From Saccoglossus kowalevskii (taxonomy: Eukaryota > Hemichordata > Enteropneusta > Harrimaniidae), in NCBI RefSeq assembly GCF_000003605.2, contig NW_003124901.1, positions 226,384 to 269,261 on the forward strand: a stretch of 42,878 bases of DNA, read 5' to 3'. The notes below the pieces were generated by a model. That model had not been told where the DNA came from. It was given only the letters and a program-made list of their open reading frames with translations, and searched no databases. Below are positions 1 to 10,618 of the stretch, piece by piece. Position numbers and translations under genes: made by a program. The number at the start of each line of letters is the position of its first letter. The stretch's first letter is position 1.

Positions 1-347
1 ACTTTCCTCCACACTGATAACAATATAATTGTTGTGTTTGTAAAACTGAACATTATTTTCCATTACACTAATAACAATATGATTGTAGTGTTTGTAAAAC
101 AGAATATTACTTTCCTCCACACTGATAACAATATGATTGTAGTGTTTGTAAAACTGAACATTACTTTCCTCCACACTGATAACAATATGATTGTAGTGTT
201 TGTAAAACTGAACATTACTTTCCTCCACACTGATAACAATATAATTGTAGTGTTTGTAAAACTGAACATTACTTTCCTCCACACTGATAACAATATAATT
301 GTAGTGTTTGTACAGCTGAACATTACTTTCCTCCACACTGATAATAA
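1..347. repeat. 54-bp minisatellite, about 6.5 copies, cut by window edge
   Basis: The motif actttcctcc recurs at 1, 109, 163, 217, 271 and 325, a spacing of exactly 54 bp in the later copies; the copy near 55 has a diverged start (ttttccattac). Copies differ by a few substitutions only, such as aatatg/aatata and taaaac/tacagc. Because 54 is divisible by three and stop codons are missing from some frames, the array reads as an open frame on both strands. That openness is a by-product of the repeat and not evidence of a protein. The left boundary lies outside the window, so the true copy number is unknown. Confidence 0.95.
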
Positions 348-3175
348 TATAAATAATGAAACAAATACGATCATAACGAAACAAATTAATATACGTTTAT
401 AATTGCTATTTTAGAAGCAAAAATCGTGATGCAGTGTCAGTTGATTGGACAGCTACACGTAACCCATCACGTGACACACAGACGCAGCGAACAGACGCCT
501 ACATTTTATCAAGTACAGTAATATATTGGCTTAGTTTTGATTCGATTCTGGGTTCTGCGCACGATTCGTCTCTTTACCACAATTAAGTTGGTCGTTAAAC
601 TTCAAATGGAATGGACGCCAATTGAAATTACAAATATCAAATTGAGTCACTTTAGAAAGCAGATCGCGTGCATACAATGTATAACTTACTCGTCTGCAAC
701 TAATCTGCGTTGGCCGACATATGTTCGCTTGTCAACCGCTCTCTCGCTGGGAGTAGCAGGCCGTCCTCACGGGTCTCTTAACTTACACGATGGCTTCTCG
801 GTCGACTTTATTATCCCCCTTCCCGTCTTATCCCAATTTCCTCCGAGCTCATTGTTATTTCCTTACCGACCGCCTTTTCTAATCGGGCATTTTCTCCAAC
901 TAATTAGACTTAGACGTCACGAGAAAACATATGAATGTCGGAGTCCGTAGTTCAAGGCGTATTCGACAAAATAGCCGAAGCCGATGGATGTGCATTCCTG
1001 CCTCGGTCGTCGCACGGGTACACCCGCAACTAGTTTAGTACACCTAAACCTACATTTATCATGAATATAATAATCACTTGTCATTGTAGTAACAATTGCC
1101 GCCAAATCGCCATTCAATGTGGTGTTTGCTGTTAATACTGTCGACCAATATATTCGTATAATGTTATTTTCTGTAAATGTATTACATTTCCATGGGTGAT
1201 TGACATGCTTAACAATACGTGTAGTTTACACGAGTGATGTGTTTCGATGTGCATAAAACATTCGCGCCATGCGCAGTACCGGTGGCGCGTGGATCATCGC
1301 CTAAATAATAGTACAAAATAATAGTTTTCTCTCTTCTGTATCATTATTTGAAAACAGCATGCAGTCGTTATTGTGTTTGCTTTCTATCAGTTTACGAATA
1401 AGTTACATTGGCCTAAATGCAAGCCACTGGGTGGAGCTATGCAATGAATTTAAGATATTTTTCTAACAACAGACTGAAGCCATTGAAGAGTATTGTGGAT
1501 AGTAGACAACCTCAAATATGTTAATCATCTTGTTAGCAGACGAACTTGAATACAGACCAAGCTGTATAATTCGCAATGCCGCAACGACCAACAGATATAT
1601 TAATCTCTTAAAATATCCAAATATCATGTTCCTATTCTTCCGTCCTTTGTACCTACATTGCACCTGTTGACAGAAATTTGCATATAAATGTTTTATAATT
1701 TGCGGAACAAATCAAGCGCAATTTGTAGAGGCGTTCAACAATGATAAAACACATTTCATTTTGAACGCAGAAAAATTAAAACTACACGTATGCTAAGTTT
1801 CGCTAATTGAAATCTAACATGTGCAAATATTGTTATTTTCTGTTCTTTGGTATTTATGTTTTCAAGAGTACGGAGAAAATAGTTAACCAAATTATGTTTA
1901 CACCGTGGAAATGTCTCGTACGCGTAAACATGTATGTCGCTAGCTGCCCTGGAATAGATATTAATGACGGAGGTTAATCAATGTCAATTCCACATCGCGG
2001 TGTGAAACTATGCTAATTACCACAGACTAGCGGCGCGGCACGCTGCATTATACACTATATTCTCCCAACAAGCGCCTATACGTGAAACTTGATATTATAA
2101 CATGAACAAAAAACGTTATTTTTTTTTTATCAAAAAGCGAGCGTACTGTATTATTCAAAAACTATGTGGGAAGACGAAAATGTTGACAATTAATATATTC
2201 GCAATGGTGGGTACATTTCAATAAGTTTGTAGCCATCGGCAAAACATTAATATTAAGCGAGTTTACACAGTGACAATTGCAGAAAGCATCCTCGCAGCAT
2301 GTGTGTTATGCGCGTATTTTCCCAACGAGAAACGAACACAACACGCACTCTCTAAATGCTACATACAGACGCAATGGACAATACCTTTTCTGTTTGTGTT
2401 CGTTTTCCCGCGTTCTATTACTCTGGCACCACCGCGTCGGCTCTCTGCTGTCGAATGGCTATCAGCCCTTACAACAAAATAATAATAACATGATTGTTTT
2501 CCTTTTTCAAACAATGAATGAAATGGTGGCGGAATTCATAGAACATATCACTGTATGATGTATTCTTTTTATTCCCTAAGACGACGCTGAGTTGACAGGA
2601 CTACTTTATAGTGTTATGAATACACGTACATGACATAACGTTACCCGGGTTACATTCAGAAGACGCCAGTAAATGTCATAGATCCATTAATGTGAAATAT
2701 TAAACAAATCATGTATATTTCGCATTTAAAAAAAGTGACACTTCAATTATTAATTTCGAAAAGGTCGGTATATATGTGCCTGCAGCGCAGTGCCGAGCTA
2801 CACAAAGGTGGATTGACCCCGTGGGACGGTTGTCTACGCAAGTAGTCGGTCGGTGAGAGCTGATATTGGCGATTGTATACATTTGTAGCGGTATCACAGG
2901 GTTGCTTCACGTGCCACAGAGAAGAGAGAAATTAAATTAAATTAAATTGTTATTGACTGTTTATGTAGTCTCTTTATGTAAACATATCTTGTGTAATTAT
3001 CCTATACTAAGATAAATATTGCAAAATGTGATCAACAGTTTCTGAGATGCAAACAACATGTTTACAAATAGCAACATGTTCGTAAACTCATAACAATAAC
3101 TATGCAAATGAACAATAATTAATATGTACATATGATTTGTAGAAACTATTCCGATATTCATCACGTATTGGACAC
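348..3175. other. Upstream intergenic DNA, no recognisable gene
   Basis: No recognisable coding exon, RNA gene or transposon was seen. The part from about 420 to 1330 is richer in G+C and in CpG than the intron further right. A frame on the + strand stays open for 137 codons (537-950), but it begins at a TTG and its translation resembles nothing I know, so it is not called. A short (AAATT)n run lies at 2930-2948. The right edge passes gradually into decayed units of the 83-bp array. Confidence 0.6.
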
Positions 3176-6100
3176 TGAGTTAACAAAATACGAAAAGCAG
3201 ATTAATCTAGATAATGCAAGATAAATGATGTCACCCTTATTGATTTTGCGAAATATGAAACACACATTAATCCAGCTAAAATCAGCTACATGACGTCAAA
3301 TTATTGATTTATCAAAATGATTCTAGGTAATAGCAACTACCTAACCTAATTCTTATTACAAATAAGTAAACAAAATAAGAAACACATAAGAATATGATTA
3401 TGAATCCAGCTAATAGCGGCTAACTTACCTCGTACTTATTACAAAAGAGTTAACAAACTAAGAAACACATAAGAATATGATTATGAATCCAGCTAATAGC
3501 AGCTTACCGACCTCGTACTTATTACAAAAGAGTTAGCAAACTAAGGAACACATAAGAATATGATTATGAATCCAGCTAATAGCGGCTAACTTACCTCGTA
3601 CTTATTACAAAAGAGTTAACAAACTAAGAAACACATAAGAATATGATTATGAATCCAGCTAATAGCAGCTTACCGACCTCGTACTTATTACAAAAGAGTT
3701 AGCAAACTAAGGAACACATAAGAATATGATTATGAATCCAGCTAATAGCAGCTAACCGATCTCGTACTTATTACAAAAGAGTTAACAAACTAAGAAACAC
3801 ATAAGAATATGATTATGAATCCAGCTAATAGCAGCTTACCGACCTCGTACTTATTACAAAAGAGTTAGCAAACTAAGGAACACATAAGAATATGATTATG
3901 AATACAGCTAGTAGCAGCTAACCGACCTCCTACTTATTACAAAAGAGTTAACAAACTAAGAAACACATAATAACACGATTATACCCCCAGCACATAGCAG
4001 CTTACCGACCTCGTACTTATTACAAAAGAGTTAGCAAACTAAGGAACACATAATAATATGATTATGAATCCAGCTAATAGCAGCTAACCAACCTCGTACT
4101 TATTACAAAAGAGTTAGCAAACTAAGGAACACATAAGAATACGATTATGAATCCAGCTAATAGCAGCTAACCGACCTCGTACTTATTACAAAAGAGTTAA
4201 CAAACTAAGGAACACATAAGAATACGATTATGAATCCAGGGCTAATAGCAGCTAACCGACCTCGTACTTATTACAAAAGAGCTAACAAACTAAGAAACAC
4301 ATAATAACACGATTATACCCCCAGCACATAGCAGCTTACCGATCTCGTACTTATTACAAAAGAGTTAGCAAACTAAGGAACACATAATAATATGATTATG
4401 AATCCAGCTAATAGCAGCTAACCGACCTCGTACTTATTACAAAAGAGTTAGCAAACTAAGGAACACATAAGAATACGATTATGAATCCAGCTAATAGCAG
4501 CTAATTGACCTCGTACTTATTACAAAAGAGTTAACAAACTAAGAAACAAATAAGAATACGATTATGAATCCAGGGCTAATAGCAGCTAACTGACCTCGTT
4601 TTTATTACAAAAGAGTTAGCAAACTAAGGAACACATAATAATATGATTATGAATCCAGCTAATAGCAGCTAACCGACCTCGTACTTATTACAAAAGAGTT
4701 AGCAAACTAAGGAACACATAAGAATACGATTATGAATCCAGCTAATAGCAGCTAACTGACCTCGTACTTATTACAAACGAGTTAACAAACTAAGAAACAA
4801 ATAAGAATACGATTATGAATCCAGGGCTAATAGCAGCTAACCGACCTCGTACTTATTACAAAAGAGCTAACAAACTAAGAAACACATAATAACACGATTA
4901 TATCCCCAGCTAATAGCAGCTAACTGACATCGTACTTATTACAAATGATTAACAAACTAACAAACACATAATAATTTGATTACGAATCCAGCTAATAACA
5001 GCTAACTGACCTCGTACTTATTACAAATAATTAAAAATCTAAGAAACACATCAGAATATGATAATGGATCCAGCTAACAGCAGATAACTGACCTCGGCAA
5101 GGTACTTATTACAAATGATTAACAAACTAAGAAACAAATAAGAACTCGATTATAAACCCAGCTAATAGCAGCTAACTGACCTCGTACTTATTACAAATGA
5201 TTAACAAACTAAGAAACACTTAAGAACACGATTATAAACCCAGCTAATAGCAGCTAACCGACATCGTACTTATTACAAATGAGTAACAAACTAAGATAAA
5301 AATAGGAATACAATTAAAAATCCAGCTAATAGAAACTAACTGACATCGTACTTATTACGAAAGAGTTAACAAACTAAGAAACACATCAGAATACCATTAT
5401 GAACCCAGCTAATATCAGCTAACTGACATCGTACTTATTACAAATGATTAACAAACTGAGAAACACATCAGAATATGATTATAAATCCAGCTAATATCAG
5501 CTAACTGACATCGTACCTATTACAAATGATTAACAAACTGAGAAACACATCAGAATATGATTATTAATCCAGCTAATATCAGCTAACTGACATCGTACCA
5601 ATTACAAATGATTAACAAACGGAGAAACACATCAGAATATGATTATAAATCCAGCTAATATCAGCTAACTGACATCGTACCTATTACAAATGATTAATAA
5701 ACGGAGAAACATATCAGAATATGATTATAAATCCAGCTAATAGCAGCTAACTGACCTCGTACTTATTACAAATGATTAACAAACTAAGATAAAAATAGGA
5801 TTACAATTAAAAATCCAGCTAATGGAAGCTAACTGACCTCGTATTTATTACAAAAGATTAACAAACTAAGAAACACATAAGAATATGATTACGAATCCAG
5901 CTAATAACAGCTAACTGATATCGTATTTATTACAAATGATTAACAAACTAAGATAAAAATAGAAATACAATTAAAAATCCAGCTAATAGCAGCTAACTGA
6001 CCTCGTATTTATTACAAAAGATTAACAAACTAAGAAACACATAAGAATATGATTACGAACCCAGCTAATAACAGCTAACAAACTAATAAACACATAAAAA

Positions 6101-6683
6101 TACGATTATGAATCCAGCTAATGGCAGCTAACTGACCTCGTACCAATTACAAATGATTAACAAACTAAGAAACACATAAGAATACGATTATGAATCCAGC
6201 TAATGGCAGCTAACTGACCTCGTACCAATTACAAATGATTAACAAACTAAGATAAAAATAGGAATACAATTATAAATCCAGCTAATAGTAGCTAACTGAC
6301 CTCGTACTTATTACAAATGATTAACAAACTAAGATAAAAATAGGAATACAATTAAAAATCCAGCTAATAGCAGCTAACTGACCTCGTATTTATTACAAAA
6401 GATTAACAAACTAAGAAACACATAAGAATATGATTATGAATTCAGCTAATATCAGGTAACTGACATCGTACTTATTACAAATGAGTAACAAACTAAGATA
6501 AAAATGGCAATACAATTAAAAATCCAGCTAATAGCAGCTAACTGACCTCGTACTTATTACAAAAGAGTTGACAAACTAAGAAACACATACGAATACGATT
6601 ATAAACCCAGCTAATAGCAGCTAACTCCACGTTCATTGAGTTAAGGCGGTTGTGAATCCGGCTAATAGCGGCTAAATCGCCGG
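3176..6683. repeat. 82-83-bp tandem array, about 40 units, with higher-order structure
   Basis: The landmark cctcgta recurs at 3428, 3511 and 3594, a spacing of 83 bp, and continues to about 6545, with many right-half units at 82 bp. Each unit has a cttattacaa block, an aacaaacta block, a gattatgaat block and a ccagctaatagcagc block. Units in about 3430-4950 are nearly identical and fall into subtypes (gttaac/aagaaac versus gttagc/aaggaac; aatatg, aatacg or taacacg; a 2-bp gg insertion in ccagggctaat) that recur in a fixed order. The ends are decayed: shortened, diverged units at 3176-3380, and a GC-rich terminal unit at about 6645-6683. A partial deletion occurs near 6075, where gctaac of one unit runs straight into aacaaac of the next. 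No transposase or terminal repeats were seen. Confidence 0.95.
3226..3310. promoter_or_regulatory. Two CRE-like + Onecut-type site pairs in decayed repeat units
   Basis: TGATGTCA (3226-3233) is followed by TTATTGATTTT (3237-3247). A perfect CRE TGACGTCA (3291-3298) is followed by TTATTGATTT (3301-3310). The TTATTGATTT string fits the published HNF6/ONECUT binding consensus (core ATTGATT), and TGACGTCA is the CREB/ATF palindrome. The two pairs are about 65 bp apart and correspond to the tgacctcg...cttattacaa part of the main repeat unit. Binding is inferred from motif match only. Confidence 0.3.
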
Positions 6684-9430
6684 GTGTCGGTTGACTAGGC
6701 AAAGGAAAACGAGAACAAAAGCCCAATCTCTTAATTTTAACAAATGTGTACAACGGATACTGGTAGTGTATACAATGAGAGGTGAATCATCTTACTTTTC
6801 AGTAACGTGGCATTCATATAATTTGTCTCCATGCGGGTATGATGAATTCTCGCTTCGTAAAATTCTACAAAATATTATGAATACTGTTTACATGACAAAT
6901 CTGGTCTAATTTTAAACCCATGTATCTCCCGAGTGTAAATGTACCGCGATATCAATCATTTTTATTTACAATTATTCGATTTTCTGTTACTATTTCCCGT
7001 GCGTGGCGCTCTATACGAATCGACAGCTAGTCGACTTCGACTTTAATCCAGAGTTTAGAGTATTTGCACATCGTTCATCCAGTGCTAGCCATGGTTAGCT
7101 GAGCGCCGGTGTTCGCATGCACTGTGGTTGCGAAAATATTGGACTAATCAGGCCACGAGTACGTTTCTACCCCGCCTATACGAAGCACGCCAACACAAAA
7201 TACAATATAATTCGATACGAATGTTGTGCCTATATACGCCACTTGATATATATACTACACAACAGTACTGCAAAACGGGTGGCTGATTTTGTTTTCTTAA
7301 CTTCAGACATTGAACAAAAAATTAAAAAAAAAAAACCTTTTGTGGAATATTACGTCATTTTAATTGTTTGGATTTTTCTAGTCGACGTTGTCATTAAAAA
7401 AAAGGTAGAACCTAAAAGATTATGACAAAGGCGTCTTTCATTTGCCCCACGTTTTCAGACTGACATTCACGTCAAACTGAGTGAGTGAGACTTCTCCTTT
7501 CTCTCACTGCTGCGTTTAAGTGAATGTAATGTGCGTTTTTTCCCTTTTGACTTCCGCGCCTCAACAAAGGCACATGACAACGCCACCTTGCCTGTTCCGG
7601 GACTATTCACTGTATGACATATATGTAGAACCGCCCCTCTCATTTTCTCTCCCGCGTTGTTGTCCTCCTCATCTCTGCAAGAGGAGTTGTATAAATACGT
7701 TGATGCTGCATTTTACATCCAGCGAGTAAAAAAAATGTAAATTTGCATAATTTTAATTCATAAAAAAACGTTAAACGAAACATACCCCCTTGAGTAGTGT
7801 TGTGAGAATACGGACTTCTGTGCTTCCTGGTGACCGAAGGCATTATTAAAGAAGCCAGCGCCCTGATTACATTGACTAATGGCATCGACATTTTTCTATT
7901 CATTCGAAATAATAAATGCTTGGCTTCAAATATAAAAAAAAAGTATATTCGCAATTATTGTAGGTTTTCAAAAATTAAGAAACTATGCTTTATTGACGGC
8001 CAATTATAATGACAATAGTGTGAAATGGACACCGAGTAAACAAAAAGAAAAAACAACAGTGTACTGATGGAAAGTTGAAAGCTGGGTGAAGATATCTCGA
8101 CTTTATACCTTATGGATGTTTGCTTTGCAAGGCATATTAACTGTCGTTTTTTGTGTGCGCCGTGTAATGTGAGTGCAGCACAGTCTGTGGAAATCGTGTC
8201 AAAGCGAAATAATATCCCTGCACATAAGAGATGGCAGTACAAGAGCTGGCGTTGACTGAATAAAAAAGCCCGTATTTAGCAAACACATTTTAAACATGTG
8301 GGATAGCTCACATGGTTCACTCCCTGAGTTGTGTGCTCGTTTATCCGTATGCTGTTAAACAACATACGTGCGCCTTTGTAAGAATACAAATTACACAGCA
8401 AAGGTGAAAGTGAATTACAAGTTAATATAGTCTTGACAGAGACTGTATGCGGATAATGAGATGGGAAGGGCAGCGTCGCGCAGTTGACAATCACCAACTA
8501 ATTACGACAAACTCGTCGATGCCAACGTACATGATACATTCCCTAAATCGGTTTACGTTGACTCGCGTGTCCCCCTTCCTTCAACACAACGCATGCGACA
8601 ATGGCATAACATCACAGGCCGTGACAAGGGGAGTTTTACATTTTAAGAGGGGTTTCTATGACGACGTGCCTAAACGGTCCTTGTTAAACAATCCTCCAGA
8701 AACGTGACCGTGAAGGAGTTTTATGGGGCAGTTTGAAGCGATCGCAAATCGTTCTTTTAAGAAAGAAACTATTTTAACGTGTTTTTTTCTCAGAGGGTTG
8801 TGTCATAGATCGTGTTCAGTCACGTTCACTCCTCCCTCTCGTTAGCACATCTGATAGCATGTCGGTTAAGCGAAAAATGATGACTGCAAAAGTTTTTGTT
8901 TTTCAAATATCATATAAACATAATAATAATAAAAGAGGTGCGAAAATGGAAATACAAATAGAGGTTTTTCCAATTAATTTTTAATATGTAAGTCTATCGA
9001 CGTTGCCTAATGTACAGAAAGTCGGCTTCTGGACGCAGCGGGCGGGTATTAAGGGAGCGGGTGTTAAGTATAACTTTTATTTACCGTAACAGCGAATTCG
9101 AGAGCGACTAAACGTAATGCGCTTATACATGAACGATAAAGAACTTACGCACCCGTCAGTCTTTGCTCCTTCTATTTAGGCCGAAAGCCGATTATAGACC
9201 TTATCTGCTTCAAGCTTTTGTTATGAAAATAAAAGTGTGGAAAATGGAAACGGATTTACATCACGCTTGTAGCGTGCCCTACCCGCCGATCGTTTCCACA
9301 TGAAATTAACTCTATTAAGCGGTTAGCTAACGGGAATCGAAGTAGGATAAGGCCAGCGTGTATTTTTCACTGATTTTTTTTTTAAATTTTCAAGTTTTAG
9401 CCCAAAGAGGGGGATGTCAGGTGCATCTCA
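6684..9430. other. Unique upstream region of the onecut gene, no other gene seen
   Basis: No recognisable exon, tRNA or mobile element was found. The region is CpG-rich compared with the deep intron: about 35 CpG in 9001-9600 by hand count, against about 12 in 27001-27600. A 102-codon open frame at 7117-7425 and a 104-codon one on the minus strand at 7640-7954 resemble nothing known and contain homopolymer-driven stretches. The region probably holds distal promoter sequence for the gene starting at 9661. Non-coding upstream exons cannot be excluded. Confidence 0.5.
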
Positions 9431-9660
9431 CTTCGCGGAAAATGTACAACTGAGCATGCGTAATTTGTAGTACTACGTCTGCGCATTCGGGGGCGCGCAT
9501 TTCAGTAGTTAGCAGCTGTCTAAACATGGAGGTACAGTTGAGCTGCACACTGCTGGTTCCCAGGCCTACTCTATACCCCTAGGCCACACAGCATCTAGCC
9601 CTTAAAAAGCTCGACACTACCGTCAGATTATCCACTGCTTCGCCGTTACAAGCAACGGTT
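9431..9660 (+). promoter_or_regulatory. Probable proximal promoter and 5' leader of onecut
   Basis: This is a GC- and CpG-dense stretch directly ahead of the start codon. It contains gagcatgcgtaa, tgcgcattcggg and ggcgcgcat (NRF1/GC-box-like strings), an initiator-like TCAGT at 9502-9506 and an E-box CAGCTG at 9513-9518. No convincing TATA box is placed 25-35 bp before the TCAGT. The transcription start is therefore a guess; a 5' RACE or CAGE signal near 9503 would support it. Confidence 0.35.
9526..9582 (+). other. Short upstream ORF, in frame with the main start
   Basis: ATG at 9526 opens an 18-codon frame (MEVQLSCTLL...) that ends at TAG 9580-9582. It lies 135 bp before the main ATG and in the same frame. 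The stop shows that the main protein cannot extend further 5' in this frame on an unspliced leader, which supports 9661 as the start. If the leader is transcribed from near 9503 this would be a translated uORF that could dampen onecut translation. The TAG is seen directly; the regulatory role is inference. Confidence 0.4.
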
Positions 9661-10612
9661 ATGAACTGCAGCGACTTTGTTTCGATGGAAAGCCTGGGCG
9701 ATTACGGAGCGTCGGACCATGTACCTGTATCGTCGAGCGACCTACTCTCAGACATACCTAAACACTCACGCACCTCTCTGGCTAACCTCGGCAACATGAT
9801 GGAACCGAACGATTTTCGGACTTCTGATTACAGTGTTAGTTCGCTGAATGGACTGCAGACGAATACAAGCTCTAGTTATACAACGTTAACACCTTTGCAG
9901 CCCCTTCCGCCGATTTCATCCGTGACTTCGGACAAGTTTCGGCACCATCACCACCACGATACTGGCAATGTTAGCGGCAGTTTTACTTTGATGAACTCGC
10001 ACACAAACCACATGATGAACAATCCATACGAAAAGCTTACGAGTATGAACATGGGTCCCGTCGGTAGTGGAATGGGGCCCAATACAATGTTAAACGGCTA
10101 TGGCCATCATCATCCTCAAAGCATGGCCGGCTACGGACCGCACAGTCCAGGCAATTCTTACGCACGCAGTATGAACATGAACATAAACCCGATGAACGGG
10201 TATGAACCACAATATCCATCGCACCACACAGATCATATGAGAGGTTTACAACAACAGAGAACAAGTCTAGCCAATCCGATGGTTATTAACGGCATGCACA
10301 CAACACCGCATCCCACACCGACACCGCCGTCGAGTAGAAATTCGAACATTTCTTCCCGGGACTCGGGCAATGGAGAAGAGATCAACACGAAAGAAGTCGC
10401 ACAGCGAGTGACCAGCGAACTGAAACGTTACAGCATACCACAGGCAGTGTTCGCACAACGAGTACTTTGTCGAAGCCAGGGAACTCTTAGCGACTTGCTA
10501 CGTAATCCCAAGCCATGGAGCAAATTGAAGAGTGGTCGGGAGACCTTCCGAAGAATGTGGAAGTGGTTACAGGAGCCCGAGTTTCAAAGAATGTCTGCGC
10601 TCAGGTTAGCCG
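9661..10612 (+). CDS. onecut: ONECUT homeobox transcription factor, exon 1 (N-terminus and CUT domain)
   Basis: Codes for residues 1-317 plus the first base of codon 318. The N-terminus (MNCSDFVSMESLGDY...) aligns with the start of vertebrate HNF6 (MNAQLTMEAIGEL...), and an in-frame TAG at 9580 bounds it. Residues about 70-93 carry the conserved STP-type motif TTLTPLQPLPPIS, followed by a His run (95-99) and then GNVSGSFTLM, also conserved in ONECUT proteins. Residues 110-230 are Met/Asn/His/Pro-rich low-complexity sequence. Residues about 239-317 form the single CUT domain (EEINTKEVAQRV..., RYSIPQAVFAQRVLCRSQGT, LRNPKPWSKLKSGRETFRRM), close to identical with vertebrate ONECUT. The CUT domain binds DNA in the nucleus together with the homeodomain encoded 30 kb downstream. 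The exon ends ...MSALRLA-G|GTACGT with the donor at 10613. Without splicing, the frame would run to a stop at 10657-10659. Orthology at class level is near certain; which paralogue, if several exist, is not. Confidence 0.97.
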
Positions 10613-10618
10613 GTACGT
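10613..10618 (+). other. Splice donor of onecut exon 1 (phase 1)
   Basis: G|GTACGT: the GT at 10613-10614 follows ctcaggttagccg. Cutting here and joining to 41055 restores Ala-Cys-Lys (LRLA-A-CKKKEEE), matching vertebrate LRLAACKRKEQE. A second GT at 10617 would break the frame match. Confidence 0.92.

Noticed and set aside
34-402. 122-codon frame on + and 103-codon frame on - over the left edge
   Set aside because: Both are produced by the 54-bp minisatellite, whose period is a multiple of three; no non-repeat protein sequence is present.
537-950. 137-codon open frame upstream
   Set aside because: Begins at TTG, shows no recognisable domain and no visible splice context; the CpG-rich composition is enough to explain its length.
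3176-6683. CRISPR-like array
   Set aside because: Regular spacing, but no alternation of constant repeat and unique spacer: the whole 83-bp unit repeats. The context is a metazoan homeobox locus.
7117-7425. 102-codon open frame
   Set aside because: No family resemblance; contains Lys runs from poly-A stretches and no supporting context.
10037-10458. Minus-strand frames across exon 1
   Set aside because: Shadows of the strongly supported onecut coding sequence.
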